Source: Armatimonadota bacterium
GTDB taxonomy: Bacteria; Sysuimicrobiota; Sysuimicrobiia; Sysuimicrobiales; Humicultoraceae
DNA length: 64,000 nt
Reading direction: 5' to 3'
Assembly: GCA_031459855.1 (NCBI GenBank)
Contig: JAVKHP010000001.1
Span: 540,059-604,058 of the forward strand
Part shown: piece after piece, positions 36,501 to 45,546 of the stretch
Layout: the number at the start of each line of letters is the position of its first letter
Numbering within the stretch: position 1 is the stretch's first letter
Program-made: the position numbers and the translations under genes
Notes under the pieces: model-generated
Seen by the model: the letters and a program-made list of their open reading frames with translations, nothing else
Told to the model about the DNA's origin: nothing
Databases searched by the model: none

Positions 36501-36723
36501 CGTTCTCACAGTTCTCGGGGGCCGAGGCGGTTCCTGCCGTCGCGACGCCACGACGCGTGCGCCATGCTGCGGCCGGGGAGGCCATGGACGGCCGTGACGC
36601 GTTGAGAAACCAGGTGCGGGCGTTCGCCACGTGGATCGTCCGGACAGGTCCTCGGATGTTTCGCGTGAGACCACAGAGCATCGACCGGTGATCCCGCCCG
36701 CCGAGATCGCCCGGGCACCGCTC

Positions 36724-37731
36724 CTAGAAGTGCGCGATCAGCCGGTGGAGATACCCTAGCCCCACGCTCAAGAGCAGCACGACCGCACCCAGGCCCGCGG
36801 CAACGCGCACCCAGCGCGCCGTGCGACCTGCCGGTGCGGGGTGGCGCGCCAGCACGGTGAGCACGGCGAGGACACCGAGCAGCGCGGCGATCAGCGCGTG
36901 CTTGGCCAGCAGCAGCAGGCCGTAGCTCGGCCCGAACGGCACCCGGGCGAAGGCGGCGACGTGCGCCCCGACCCCGCCCCGGAACCACTCGACCTGCACC
37001 GGCATGCCGTAGAGCGAGTTGTAGACGCCCGTCGCCATCATCACCGCGGCCGCAGCCCACGAGAGCGCAACCAGCCGCCGGAGCCCGGCGGCTCGTGGCG
37101 GCCGTGCCGCCGCCAGCGCGAGGCCGGCGACCCAGGTAGTCCCGACCGCCAGGTGCGTCGCGAGCACCGCCAGGCCGAGCCACTCCCGCGCGCCGAGCCG
37201 GAGGCCGGTGATGGTGGTCGCTACACTGGCGACGCGCCCAGGAGTGCCAGGCCCGCTGCGGGCTGGAGGGGTCACGTCGACGTCCAGGACCTTGCGCACG
37301 GGAGTCACCGGTCCAAAGACTTCCACCGTGAGCGTCCACCGGGCGGGGTGCAGGAACGTAACCGCGCCGCTGTACAGCCCGGGTACGAACGGCGACTCCT
37401 CGAGGGTCACGGCCGGCAGGACCATGCGGTGCGGCTCGGCCATGGACGGCACCACGCGCACCGTAGCTCCGCGTACGGGCTCGCGGGAGTCGTCGTCGAC
37501 GAGGCGCACCGAGAGGAGCCAGGTGATCTGCTCGGTGGGCTGCGGCAACACCGTGACGTCGGGCACAGGCCTGCCCAGGCGGTGCGCCTGGGCGACGCCC
37601 GTGACGAACGACGCCGTGCGCGGTGCCACGCCCCCGAGCCCCGCGCCGACCACCCACGCGGCGCCGACGAGCGCCAGCACGCAACGCCACACCCACCTGC
37701 GGACGCCTGAAGGGACCCGTAGCGGTCTCAT
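36724..37731 (-). CDS. CopD/YcnJ-like copper-related membrane protein
   Basis: This is a protein of about 335 residues. After an N-terminal membrane anchor, residues about 50-160 form an extracytoplasmic beta-rich domain similar to FixH/YtkA-like or CopC-like folds (SVRLVDDDSREPVRGATVRV, FVPGLYSGAVTFLHPARWTL). Four to five membrane helices follow (about 185-335), containing THLAVGTTWVAGLAL and TGVYNSLYGM, as in CopD copper-import proteins. Copper handling is likely but not proven. The start is ambiguous between ATG 37731 and a GTG at 37755. Confidence 0.6.
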   Translation of the reverse strand: MRPLRVPSGVRRWVWRCVLALVGAAWVVGAGLGGVAPRTASFVTGVAQAHRLGRPVPDVTVLPQPTEQITWLLSVRLVDDDSREPVRGATVRVVPSMAEPHRMVLPAVTLEESPFVPGLYSGAVTFLHPARWTLTVEVFGPVTPVRKVLDVDVTPPARSGPGTPGRVASVATTITGLRLGAREWLGLAVLATHLAVGTTWVAGLALAAARPPRAAGLRRLVALSWAAAAVMMATGVYNSLYGMPVQVEWFRGGVGAHVAAFARVPFGPSYGLLLLAKHALIAALLGVLAVLTVLARHPAPAGRTARWVRVAAGLGAVVLLLSVGLGYLHRLIAHF

Positions 37732-37815
37732 GCCGAACCGCACCGGCTGCACCACGGTCGCGGCCGGCGATGCCCGAGGCGGGTCGGCGCGTGCGGCGCG
37801 CGGCGCACGGACCGC

Positions 37816-38346
37816 CTATGGCGTCCAGATGCGTGTCCGCGGCCGGTAGGACGCCCACGAGAACCAGAAATGGTTGCCGTGGGGTACGGGCGCCAGCCGC
37901 CGCCCCGCCAGGGGCCCGCCCGTGGCCTGGCCGAGGATGTTCCAGGTGCTGCGGGTGGCCGCATCCACGAACTGTCCGCCCCGCGCCGCGAACGTGAGCC
38001 GGCGGCCGTCGAGCACGGGCGAGAACACCGCCGCGGCACCGACGTCGCGCCCGGCGGCGATGTCGCCGGCGTCCAGCGCCGAGGCCGTGCCCTTCTGGTA
38101 GAAGACGACGATGGGCACGCCGCCCACGACATCGTGGACCACGCCCACGGTGGCCAGGGCGCTGAACGGATACGCGGCGTCCTCGCCGCCCAGCGAAACG
38201 GTCACGACGCGCTCCATGGGCCGCAGGCGCCGATCGGCCGGCCCCGTGTACAGGAACGGGGAGGCGTTGATGTCGTCGTAGCCGACGTAGGGGTTGCGGC
38301 CGTAGGGACGGCTGTGGCCCGTCTCGCAGGCGCGCCTCCATCGCCC
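37816..38346 (-). pseudogene. N-terminally truncated DUF3179 gene
   Basis: The frame is open from just after a TGA at 38349-38347 and gives about 176 residues that match only the C-terminal half of DUF3179 proteins: TGHSRPYGRNPYVGYDDI, the repeat core AYPFSALATVGVVHDVVGG, TASALDAG, STWNILGQATGGPLAG and the end PHGNHFWFSWAS. Full members have about 370 residues with a signal peptide. No start codon precedes the conserved part; the first ATG (38217) falls in its middle, and no matching N-terminal half was found upstream. It is most simply a deletion remnant. Confidence 0.65.
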
Positions 38347-38583
38347 TCACCCCCCAGGTCGCGTCGTCATGCCGCGACCGGCTGCTCACCGCACCCTGCC
38401 GACCGCATCCTGCGACCCCACCGCCCGAGGCCGATTCTATACCGCCGCCGCGCCTCGATTTTGTAAGGAGGCTCACAGCGCACCCCGACCTCCCGCGTAT
38501 CCTGGGAGATACGCGTACCCGTCGGAGGCACGCGGAACCTCCAGGCAGGGCGCGACAAGCTCCGGACGAGGGGGGAATGGACC

Positions 38584-39123
38584 ATGCGGACCGCACGCAC
38601 GATGCTGGTGGGCCTGGCCGTGGCGCTGGTGCTGGTGCTGGTGGCGTTCGGCGCCGGCTACCGCGCCGGCGCCCAGCAGGCGAAGCTCAGCGACACCTTC
38701 GCCCAGCAGATGGGCAAGCAGCTGGCCGAGCAGCTCTCGTACAAGAGCCCGTTCGAGACCGACGCGCCCGACCACATCTGGGCGGTGGGCGACGACCGGA
38801 GCGTGACGTTCATCCACCTGGACAAGCCCTACGCCGAGGCCACCCGGGTGATCTACGTGGGGTTCGGTGTCCGCGGCCGCTGGTGCGCCGAGGACCAGCA
38901 GCGGATCGAGGCGCTGGCCGGCAAGGGCTTCACGCACTTCCACCGCACGGCCAAGGTCGCCGCCTGGGACGCCGGGCACGGCGGCGCCAAGGCCGGCGAG
39001 CCGGGCTACTGGCTGAAGCACATGGCGGTGGGCCCGGGCTTCAAGATGCCCTGGGGCGACGTCAGGCCCGGGACGACCGACACCGCCTTCATGCCGACCG
39101 CCGCGCCGCGGTGCGGCAGCTAG
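38584..39123 (+). CDS. Membrane-anchored or exported protein of unknown function
   Basis: This is a 179-residue protein with an N-terminal hydrophobic segment (residues 8-26, then GYRAGAQQ), so it is exported or anchored with its bulk outside. The remainder has an unusual histidine/glycine-rich stretch, FTHFHRTAKVAAWDAGHGG, then GEPGYWLKHMAVGPGF, that could form a metal site. Two cysteines are far apart; there is no heme motif. I do not recognise the family. It lies 110 bp before a lipoprotein cytochrome c. Confidence 0.6.
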   Translation: MRTARTMLVGLAVALVLVLVAFGAGYRAGAQQAKLSDTFAQQMGKQLAEQLSYKSPFETDAPDHIWAVGDDRSVTFIHLDKPYAEATRVIYVGFGVRGRWCAEDQQRIEALAGKGFTHFHRTAKVAAWDAGHGGAKAGEPGYWLKHMAVGPGFKMPWGDVRPGTTDTAFMPTAAPRCGS

Positions 39124-39233
39124 GGTTCGTGCGCCGCACGCGCGCCGGGGGGGACAGTGGCGTGCGGCCAGTTCGCACGGCAGACGCCCGCGGCGGGGCG
39201 GGCGCCCGCACCCGGGAGACGGCGGCGGGAGTG

Positions 39234-39650
39234 ATGCCTGGGAGCGCTCCCGTCGCCGTCCTCCTTGTCGTCGCGCTCCTGGCCGCTGCCTGCAGCCGCC
39301 AGCCACCCGTGTTCCGGGGAGCCGACGGCTCGGAAGTCCGCGGGAACCCCCAGCGGGGCGCCGAGCTGTTCGGGCAGATGGGGTGCAACGGCTGCCACAC
39401 GATCAACGGCGTGGGCGGTCAGGTGGCGCCCGACCTTACCAACGTCGCACGCCTGGACCTGGCCCGCGACCGCCCCGGCCGGACCTGGCCGGGGATCGTG
39501 GCCTACCTCCGCGAGTCGCTCGAAGATCCCCAGGCCTACATCGTGCCGGGCTTCGAGAATCCCTCGCGCATGCCCAGCGCCAAGCAGTTCAAGCTCTCCG
39601 AGCGCGACGTCAACGACCTGCTGGCGTACCTGCTGAGCCTCCAGCGGTAG
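39234..39650 (+). CDS. c-type cytochrome lipoprotein
   Basis: This 138-residue protein has a lipoprotein signal ending LLAAAC (lipid-modified Cys near 20), the single heme-binding site CNGCH in FGQMGCNGCHTING (about 50) and a distal methionine in NPSRMPSAKQF, as in class I cytochrome c and cytochrome oxidase cytochrome domains. C-terminal LSERDVNDLLAYLLSLQ is typical. It would carry electrons at the outer face of the cytoplasmic membrane. Confidence 0.9.
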   Translation: MPGSAPVAVLLVVALLAAACSRQPPVFRGADGSEVRGNPQRGAELFGQMGCNGCHTINGVGGQVAPDLTNVARLDLARDRPGRTWPGIVAYLRESLEDPQAYIVPGFENPSRMPSAKQFKLSERDVNDLLAYLLSLQR

Positions 39651-39662
39651 CCTGGCCGCACC

Positions 39663-40460
39663 TCAGCCGTCGGAGGCGGTGCGCACGCCGCGCACGGCCA
39701 GGGCGGCGAGGTCCCGGACGACGATGTGCCGGTCCTCGACGGCGATGAGCCCCTCGTCACGAAAGCGGGTGAGCGTCAGCGTGACGGTCTCGCGGGTGGC
39801 CCCGACCATTCCGGCCAGGTCCTGGTGGGTGACCCGCAGCGCCAGCCGCCGCCCGGTCCCGTGTGGCTCGCCGTAGGCCTCGGCCAGGCGTACGAGCAGC
39901 GCGGCCACCCGGGCCGGCACGTCGTGGAGCGCCAGCCGCTCGATGGTCTCTTCGGCGTCGCGCAGCCGCTCCGCCAGGACGCGCACGACGCGCAACGCCA
40001 GCTCGGGCTTGCGGCGCACCAGGTCCTCGAAGTCCTCACGGCGCAGGACGCAGACCAGCGTGTCCTCGAACGCCTCGCAGTGCACCTCGGGGGGCGCGCC
40101 CACCAGCGCCCGTTCCCCGAAGATGTCACCCCGTTCGAGCAGAGCCAGGATCTGCACGCGGCCCGCGGGCGAGTACCGACAGAGCTTCACGCGACCTTCC
40201 TTGATGAGGTAGATGGTGTCGGGCGGATCGTCGGGGTGGGCAATCACCTGACCGCGCGCGTACCGCCGCATCTGGGTGCGCTCCGCCAGGCGGCGCATGT
40301 CGTCGGCGGTCATGTCGGCGAAGAGGTTGATGCGCTGCAGGTACCAGAGTTTCTCGGCCTGCGCCGCGCGCTCCCCCAGCCGCTCGGGCGGCGCCACGGG
40401 CCTACCCCCGGGCGGCCCGCTGGCCCGGGGGAACGTGCGCCGCAGCCACGACGCGCTCAT
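39663..40460 (-). CDS. Crp/Fnr-family transcription regulator
   Basis: This is a 265-residue regulator. Residues about 40-155 form the cyclic-nucleotide-binding beta-barrel (NLFADMTADDMRRLAERTQ, IYLIKEGRVKLCRYS, LALLERGDIFGERALVG). A dimerisation helix and a winged HTH (VTHQDLAGMVGATRETVTLT, about 210-229) follow. No Fnr-type cysteine cluster is seen, so it is likely ligand- or redox-independent of iron-sulfur. It converges with the cytochrome gene (stops 12 bp apart). Confidence 0.9.
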   Translation of the reverse strand: MSASWLRRTFPRASGPPGGRPVAPPERLGERAAQAEKLWYLQRINLFADMTADDMRRLAERTQMRRYARGQVIAHPDDPPDTIYLIKEGRVKLCRYSPAGRVQILALLERGDIFGERALVGAPPEVHCEAFEDTLVCVLRREDFEDLVRRKPELALRVVRVLAERLRDAEETIERLALHDVPARVAALLVRLAEAYGEPHGTGRRLALRVTHQDLAGMVGATRETVTLTLTRFRDEGLIAVEDRHIVVRDLAALAVRGVRTASDG

Positions 40461-40472
40461 CGCGGGGTCCCC

Positions 40473-41915
40473 TCAATAGGCCCGCGCGTAGTACACCGTC
40501 GCCCCAGACGGCCGCCCGCACACCACGCACGCACCGCGCGGGCGGTCGTCCAGCGGAATGACGCGCGGGGAGGCGCCCGTGCGCTCGCGTACGGCGTCCT
40601 CGCACGCCTGGTCCTGACACCAGCCGACCTTCACGAAGCCGCGCCGCTCCCGGATCGCCGCCTCCAGTGCCTGCAGCGTGTCGGCCTCGACGACGTGCGC
40701 GTCGAGGAAGGCCCGGGCTCGGGCGTAGTAGGCTCGCTGGACCTCCTCGAGGGCCGCCTGCACGGCGGCTTCCAGCCCGTCCAGGGGCACGGCGGTGCGG
40801 CCCGGCGCGGTGCGCTGCACCAGGGTGACCTGGCCGGCGGCCAGGTCACGGGGCCCCAGTTCCACGCGCAGCGGCACCCCGCGCATCTCCCAGTCGTTGA
40901 ACTTCCAGCCCGGGGTGTATTCGTCCCGGTCGTCGAGCCGCACCCTGGCGACGGCGCGCAGGCGTTCGGTGACCTGTCGGGCGGCCGCCAGTACCCTGTC
41001 GCCCTCCTTGCCCGGGATGGGCACCACCACCACCTGGAGCGGGGCGATCCGCGGCGGCAGCGCCAGGCCCCGGTCGTCCCCGTGGGCCATGACCAGCGTG
41101 CCGAGCAGGCGTGTCGTCACCGCCCACGACGTGGTCCACACGTACTTCTCGGTGTTGTCCCGGTCGAGGAACTTCACGCCGAACGCGCGGGCGAAGTTCT
41201 GCCCGAGGAAGTGGCTCGTGCCGGCCTGGATCGCCTGCCGGTCGGGCATGAGCGCCTCGAGGGTGTAGGTCCAGTCCGCGCCGGCGAACTTCTCCGAGGG
41301 CGGCTTCTTGCCCACCACCACGGGAATGGCCAGCACGTCCTCGAGGAGCTGCCGGTAGATCTCCAGGATCGTGCGGCACTCCTGGTCGGCCTCCTCCCCT
41401 GTGGCGTGGGCGGTGTGCCCCTCGTGCCAGAGGAACTCGGCGGTCCGCAGGAACAGACGCGTGGCCTTCTCCCACCGCACCACGCTGTTCCACTGCAGCA
41501 GCAGCACCGGCAGGTCGCGGTAGGACTGGATCCACTTGGCGTACATGGGCATGATGATGGCTTCCGACGTGGGGCGCACCGCCAGACGCTCGGCCAGGGG
41601 CTCCTCGCCCCCGTGGGTGACCCACGCCACCTGCGGGGCGAACCCCTCGACGTGCTCGGCTTCCTTCTTGAGCAGCGACTCGGGCACGAACAGGGGGAAG
41701 TAGGCGTTCTGGTGGCCGGTGGCCTTGAAGCGCTCGTCGAGCCAGCGCTGGATGCCCTCCCACAGCGCGTAGCCGTACGGTCGGATCACCATGCACCCGC
41801 GCACTGGCGAGTAGTCGGCCAGTTCGGCCTTCAGGCAGACGGCCGTGTACCACTCGGCGAACGCCTCGGTCTTGCTGGGGATCTCCTTGACGAACGTCTG
41901 GGCGTCGGTGGACAT
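40473..41915 (-). CDS. proS: Prolyl-tRNA synthetase, archaeal/eukaryotic type (ProS3)
   Basis: This 480-residue class II synthetase starts with the motif SKTEAFAEWYTAVCLKAELADY region of the short ProRS type. Motif 2 (about 150-175, LLQWNSVVRWEKATRLFLR-like) and motif 3 (TTRLLGTLVMAHGDDRGLALPPRIA) are present. The anticodon-binding domain and a C-terminal zinc-like region with CQDQACEDAV and CVVC follow. There is no bacterial INS editing insert between motifs 2 and 3, so misacylated Cys/Ala-tRNA(Pro) must be cleared by a separate deacylase, such as the YbaK fusion at 35037-36500. Confidence 0.95.
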   Translation of the reverse strand: MSTDAQTFVKEIPSKTEAFAEWYTAVCLKAELADYSPVRGCMVIRPYGYALWEGIQRWLDERFKATGHQNAYFPLFVPESLLKKEAEHVEGFAPQVAWVTHGGEEPLAERLAVRPTSEAIIMPMYAKWIQSYRDLPVLLLQWNSVVRWEKATRLFLRTAEFLWHEGHTAHATGEEADQECRTILEIYRQLLEDVLAIPVVVGKKPPSEKFAGADWTYTLEALMPDRQAIQAGTSHFLGQNFARAFGVKFLDRDNTEKYVWTTSWAVTTRLLGTLVMAHGDDRGLALPPRIAPLQVVVVPIPGKEGDRVLAAARQVTERLRAVARVRLDDRDEYTPGWKFNDWEMRGVPLRVELGPRDLAAGQVTLVQRTAPGRTAVPLDGLEAAVQAALEEVQRAYYARARAFLDAHVVEADTLQALEAAIRERRGFVKVGWCQDQACEDAVRERTGASPRVIPLDDRPRGACVVCGRPSGATVYYARAY

Positions 41916-42097
41916 GCTCCCCCCGGTGCGGCCCTCGCGGTGTGCATCACCCCGGATGCGTAGGGCAGTCTAGCACGCGCCCCGGGCGGGCAGCAACCGC
42001 AGGGGGCGCGCGGGGCGCGCCGGGCGCCAGGGTTCGAGGGCCGCCCGTCGAATCCCGTGCGCGACATCGGCCGCGATCGGCCGCTGTGGAGGTGCCC

Positions 42098-42790
42098 ATG
42101 CCCAGCGTGCTGGCCACCGCGCTCGTGGTGCTGCTGGCGGCTCCGGCGGGCGCAGCGACCACCTACCGGACGCTCCACGCCGCCCGGCCCGGGGCCTACG
42201 AGGTGTCGGTGCGCTACCCGCAGTTCACCGCCCGCACGCCGCTGGCGCGCGCGGTGAACCGGGCGGTGGACGAGTGGGTGCACAACGAGCTGCGCCTCTG
42301 GACGCGGCTGTTCGCGGCACCGGCCGAGGGCGGGCCGCCCCAGGTGCAGCCGGCCGCGTACGTCGCGATCCCGCGCGTCACCTTCTACGACCCGTGGCGC
42401 CTCATCAGCCTGCACCTGGAGATCACGGAGACCACGGGCGCGGGCTCGGCCTATCCGTATCTCGTGGTCTTCAACTACGGGTGGCTCGACGGGCGCATCG
42501 CAGCCCTGCAGCTCCGTGACCTCTTCGCCCCGGGCGCGCCCTACCGGAGCCTCGTGGGCCGGCAGGTGGTGCGCAAGCTCCGCGACGCCGGCGCGCCGGC
42601 GGTCACCAGCGGACGCCTGACCATCCTCCCCGACGACATCCTCGACCGGTTCATCGTCGAGCCCGACGGGCTTCGCTACGTCTTCCTGCCCGGTGTGCTG
42701 GGCCCCCTGGCCGCCGGCAGCTTCGAGGTGAAGCTCACCCTGGACGACCTGGGCCCGTGGTTCCGCCGGACCCTGCTGCGGCGGGACTGA
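42098..42790 (+). CDS. Exported DUF3298-like (RsiV-type) protein
   Basis: This is a 230-residue protein with a Sec signal (MPSVLATALVVLLAAPAGAA) followed by a mature domain like the DUF3298/RsiV extracytoplasmic fold: VRYPQFTARTPLARAVNRAV, ISLHLEITETTGAGSAYPYL, FNYGWLDGRIAALQLRDLF and the end SFEVKLTLDDL. It lacks a cytoplasmic anti-sigma part, so it is a periplasmic stand-alone domain, often thought to bind peptidoglycan fragments or lysozyme in relatives. TGGAGG precedes its ATG. Confidence 0.65.
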   Translation: MPSVLATALVVLLAAPAGAATTYRTLHAARPGAYEVSVRYPQFTARTPLARAVNRAVDEWVHNELRLWTRLFAAPAEGGPPQVQPAAYVAIPRVTFYDPWRLISLHLEITETTGAGSAYPYLVVFNYGWLDGRIAALQLRDLFAPGAPYRSLVGRQVVRKLRDAGAPAVTSGRLTILPDDILDRFIVEPDGLRYVFLPGVLGPLAAGSFEVKLTLDDLGPWFRRTLLRRD

Positions 42791-42800
42791 GGCAAAGCGG

Positions 42801-44354
42801 CTACCGCCGCTCCAACCACACGTTCCAGAAGGCGTGGCCCGGCTGCCCAGTGTACCCGCGCAGCTCGCGGCGGTGCACGTGCAGCAGGAAGTAGTCGCCG
42901 TACTTGATCGCCGGGACGTCCTCCCAGAACAGCCGTTGCGCGCGCCGCCAGATCTCCATGCGCACCCGGGGATCTGCGTGGCGGGCCAGCAACGTCAACA
43001 TCGCCTGCATCTCCCGGTTCTCGTACCAGCCCGGCCAGGAGGCGTTGAGCACCAGCACCTGGGTGGGGTCCGGGAAGGTCAGCTGCGCGGTGTTGAGGGC
43101 GTCCCAGAGGTCGGGCCGGTTGCGGCGCGAGATCAGCGTGGCCCAGTCGACCACCTGAAAGTCGAAGACGAAGCCCACGCGCTCCAGCATGGGCTTGGCG
43201 ATCTGCGCGGAGACCCCGTAGGCCTGGTACTCCATGGTGGTCATCCACTTGATGGGCTCGCCGCGGTAGCCGGCCTCGGCCAGCAGCTGCCGCGCCCGCT
43301 CCGGGTTCTTCTGGTTGTAGTGCTCCTTCCCCACGTCGGTCCACATGTAGTGCGGTTTGGGCAGCAGCGCGGGATCCAGACGGTAGAACCGCGGGGACCC
43401 GAACGTGCCCCGCATGACGGCCTCCATGTCCAGCGCCGCCAGCCATGCCTGCCGGAGCTTGCGGTTGACGAACGGCCCGCTGCGCTTGTTGAAGACGGTG
43501 GTCAACCACAGTGGCACGGGTGGGATGAAGGGCACGACCGCCGGGTCGGCCTGCAGCCGGGCGAACTCGTCCTGGGGGACGCTGTCGGCGAAGTGGTACT
43601 CCCCGCGCTGCACGCCAGCGATCCGGACGGCCACGTCGGGCACGGGGACGAAGAGCAACGTGTCCAGGTAGGCGGTCTTGCGACCCGCAAACCCGTCCGG
43701 GGCGTCGCTGCGGCTCGCGTACCCGTCGAACCGCTCCAGGCGCACGTGTCGGTCCGGCAGATGCTCGACGAACCGGTAGGGCCCCGTCCCGATGTATCGG
43801 CGGATCGGTCCGGTACCCGCCTCGTCGACCACCTCCTTGGGGTAGATGGCGGCGCCCTGCAGCGGCAAGGCCAGGTCCAGCAGCACCAGGCTGTAGGGCT
43901 CCTTGAGCCGCAGGACCACCGTGCGGGGATCGACGGCCTCCAGCGCCCGCACCGCCGCGAACAGCGCCCGCCCGCGCGTGGCGAGCCGGCCCCACCGTTG
44001 CAGCGACGCCACCACGTCGTCGGCGGTCAGCTCGCGCCCGTGGTGGAACCGCACCCCACGGCGCAGGGTGAAGGTGTAGGTCAGGCGGTCCGGGCTGAGG
44101 CGCCACGCCTCCACTAGCATCGGTTGCGGCTGGAAGCGGCTGTCCAGCGCGAAGAGCTGCTCGTAGACGTGCAACATGATGTCCTGGACGATCACCGCGG
44201 TGGTCAGGTGCAGGTCCAGCGTCGGTGGCTCGCCGATGTGCGCCATGCGGAAGACGCCACCCCGGACGGGCTGCGCCGTGCCCGGTGGCGCCATCGCCGC
44301 GACCACCGCCACGGCCAGCCCCAGGACGCCCAGGACGTAGGCTCGCCGCCTCAT
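42801..44354 (-). CDS. ABC transporter substrate-binding protein, family 5, without adjacent permeases
   Basis: This 517-residue periplasmic binding protein has a signal peptide (MRRRAYVLGVLGLAVAVVAA), FRMAHIGEPPTLDLHL, LRRGVRFHHGRELTADDVVAS and the family C-terminus. It resembles peptide/nickel/opine-binding proteins. Its ATG overlaps the thioredoxin stop (44351-44354), and neither permeases nor ATPase follow; it may use the membrane subunits at 8205-10206 or others elsewhere. The ligand is unknown. Confidence 0.88.
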   Translation of the reverse strand: MRRRAYVLGVLGLAVAVVAAMAPPGTAQPVRGGVFRMAHIGEPPTLDLHLTTAVIVQDIMLHVYEQLFALDSRFQPQPMLVEAWRLSPDRLTYTFTLRRGVRFHHGRELTADDVVASLQRWGRLATRGRALFAAVRALEAVDPRTVVLRLKEPYSLVLLDLALPLQGAAIYPKEVVDEAGTGPIRRYIGTGPYRFVEHLPDRHVRLERFDGYASRSDAPDGFAGRKTAYLDTLLFVPVPDVAVRIAGVQRGEYHFADSVPQDEFARLQADPAVVPFIPPVPLWLTTVFNKRSGPFVNRKLRQAWLAALDMEAVMRGTFGSPRFYRLDPALLPKPHYMWTDVGKEHYNQKNPERARQLLAEAGYRGEPIKWMTTMEYQAYGVSAQIAKPMLERVGFVFDFQVVDWATLISRRNRPDLWDALNTAQLTFPDPTQVLVLNASWPGWYENREMQAMLTLLARHADPRVRMEIWRRAQRLFWEDVPAIKYGDYFLLHVHRRELRGYTGQPGHAFWNVWLERR

Positions 44355-44773
44355 CGACCGTCCCCCTCCACCCCGAGCTGCCGCGCCAGCCGCTCGGCCG
44401 CCGCAGGGCCGGTGTTGACGGCGCGCACGCGCCCATCGCTGGTGATGACGACGGTGCTGGGCACCGTGAGGATCCCAAACCGCCTCACCAGCCCTCGCTC
44501 GCGGAGCGCGTCCACCTCTGCCACGACGACCTGGCCGGGGAAGCGCCCGACCAGGGCCTGGAGCGCCGGCCGCTGCACGGTCTTGCACGACGCGCACGCC
44601 GGCGTCACGAACGACAGCACCAGGGCTCGGGCGCCATTGACGCCGTAAGCCGCCACCAGGTCGGCTGCCCCCTGGCGCAGCACCCGCCGACGACGCCACG
44701 CCAGCGCCAGGGCCACGCCCCCCACCACGAGCGCGACGACCCCCAGGGCCACGACCGGCGCGGGCCAGGTCAC
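44351..44773 (-). CDS. Membrane-anchored thioredoxin-family protein
   Basis: This 140-residue protein has one N-terminal membrane helix (APVVALGVVALVVGGVALAL). A thioredoxin domain with the redox site FVTPACASCKTVQRPAL (CASC) and cis-proline RFGILTVPST follows. It should face the extracytoplasmic side or be tethered at the membrane and exchange disulfides. The GTG start overlaps the DUF4395 stop; the stop overlaps the next gene's start. DUF4395 proteins are commonly encoded next to thioredoxins in other bacteria. Confidence 0.85.
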   Translation of the reverse strand: MTWPAPVVALGVVALVVGGVALALAWRRRRVLRQGAADLVAAYGVNGARALVLSFVTPACASCKTVQRPALQALVGRFPGQVVVAEVDALRERGLVRRFGILTVPSTVVITSDGRVRAVNTGPAAAERLARQLGVEGDGR

Positions 44774-45216
44774 GACGAGCCCTCCGGGCGGCGCAGCCAG
44801 CCACGCCGCGCGAGCTGGTAGTAGACGAAGCACCCGGCGCAGAACCCGGCCACCACGTTGAGCAGCGCCAGCACCGCCACCAGCGCCGCCAGCACCCACC
44901 CGGCGACCGACGCCCCCACGAAGAGCGCCAGCGTGGCCACCCAGAGCACGCCCGCGCCGAGCGCCTGGGCGAAGCGGTGGGGGGCGGGGTCGTCGGGAAT
45001 CACCCGGGGGCGGACCACGCCCAGGGGCACCGCCACCCGCTGGTAGAGCCACCGGAAGAGGCTGCGCTCGGGCGTGGCGGCACTGAGCGCCAGGGCCGCT
45101 GCCAGGAACAGCACGAGCCAGGGTGCGTTCAAGACGCCCGCGACGACGATCCACAGCGCCACCACCGTCTGGGCGAACTTGATCGCGGTCTGATCCACCA
45201 TCGGCATCTGCGACAT
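44770..45216 (-). CDS. DUF4395 membrane protein
   Basis: This is a protein of about 148 residues with four hydrophobic segments and the typical ending VVAGFCAGCFVYYQLARRGW. It carries the DUF4395 (formerly paired with thioredoxin/rhodanese) signature, in which two cysteines of FCAGC face a membrane surface and may be oxidised by the thioredoxin. The ATG 45216 was preferred since a GAGGGA sequence precedes it; a GTG 21 bp upstream is possible. Confidence 0.8.
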   Translation of the reverse strand: MSQMPMVDQTAIKFAQTVVALWIVVAGVLNAPWLVLFLAAALALSAATPERSLFRWLYQRVAVPLGVVRPRVIPDDPAPHRFAQALGAGVLWVATLALFVGASVAGWVLAALVAVLALLNVVAGFCAGCFVYYQLARRGWLRRPEGSS

Positions 45217-45546
45217 GCGTCCATCCCTCGCCTGCACCAGAATCCGAGCGGGCGGACGGCTCCCGCCCGTCCCACGGCCTGCGGCGGAGACGTCGCCGGC
45301 GCCTGCGCTAGGGGTGAAAGCTGGTTACAGCAGGGAAGCGGCGAAGGCGCCAGGCGACCTCCGCCACGGACAGATGCATTTCCGCGGAGCGTACAGCATG
45401 GCGCCAGGATACAAGCGGGACAGGATCACGACCACCTCACCGCGCCGCATCGGCGCAGTCGGTCCTTGACGCCCTTGTACCAGGACCCGGGTGGCGTGTC
45501 AAGGCGGCCCGGGTGCCATGGCAAGGCGGGTGGAACCGGGCGCCCG
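45217..45546. other. Gene-free region between the DUF4395 operon and plsC
   Basis: No coding frame was supported. Apart from the promoter described at 45474-45502, nothing recognisable is present; the segment from 45238 to 45470 is an unusually long leader for this compact genome. Confidence 0.5.
45474..45502 (-). promoter_or_regulatory. Putative sigma-70 promoter of the DUF4395-thioredoxin-binding protein operon
   Basis: On the minus strand a perfect TTGACA (45502-45497) and TACAAG (45479-45474; four of six consensus bases) are 17 bp apart. It lies about 260 bp upstream of the first gene, leaving a long leader in which no further element was recognised. Confidence 0.5.

Noticed and set aside
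40621-41900. Editing (INS) domain in the prolyl-tRNA synthetase
   Set aside because: Motif 2 and motif 3 are separated by only the short catalytic-core spacing; there is no room for the INS domain.
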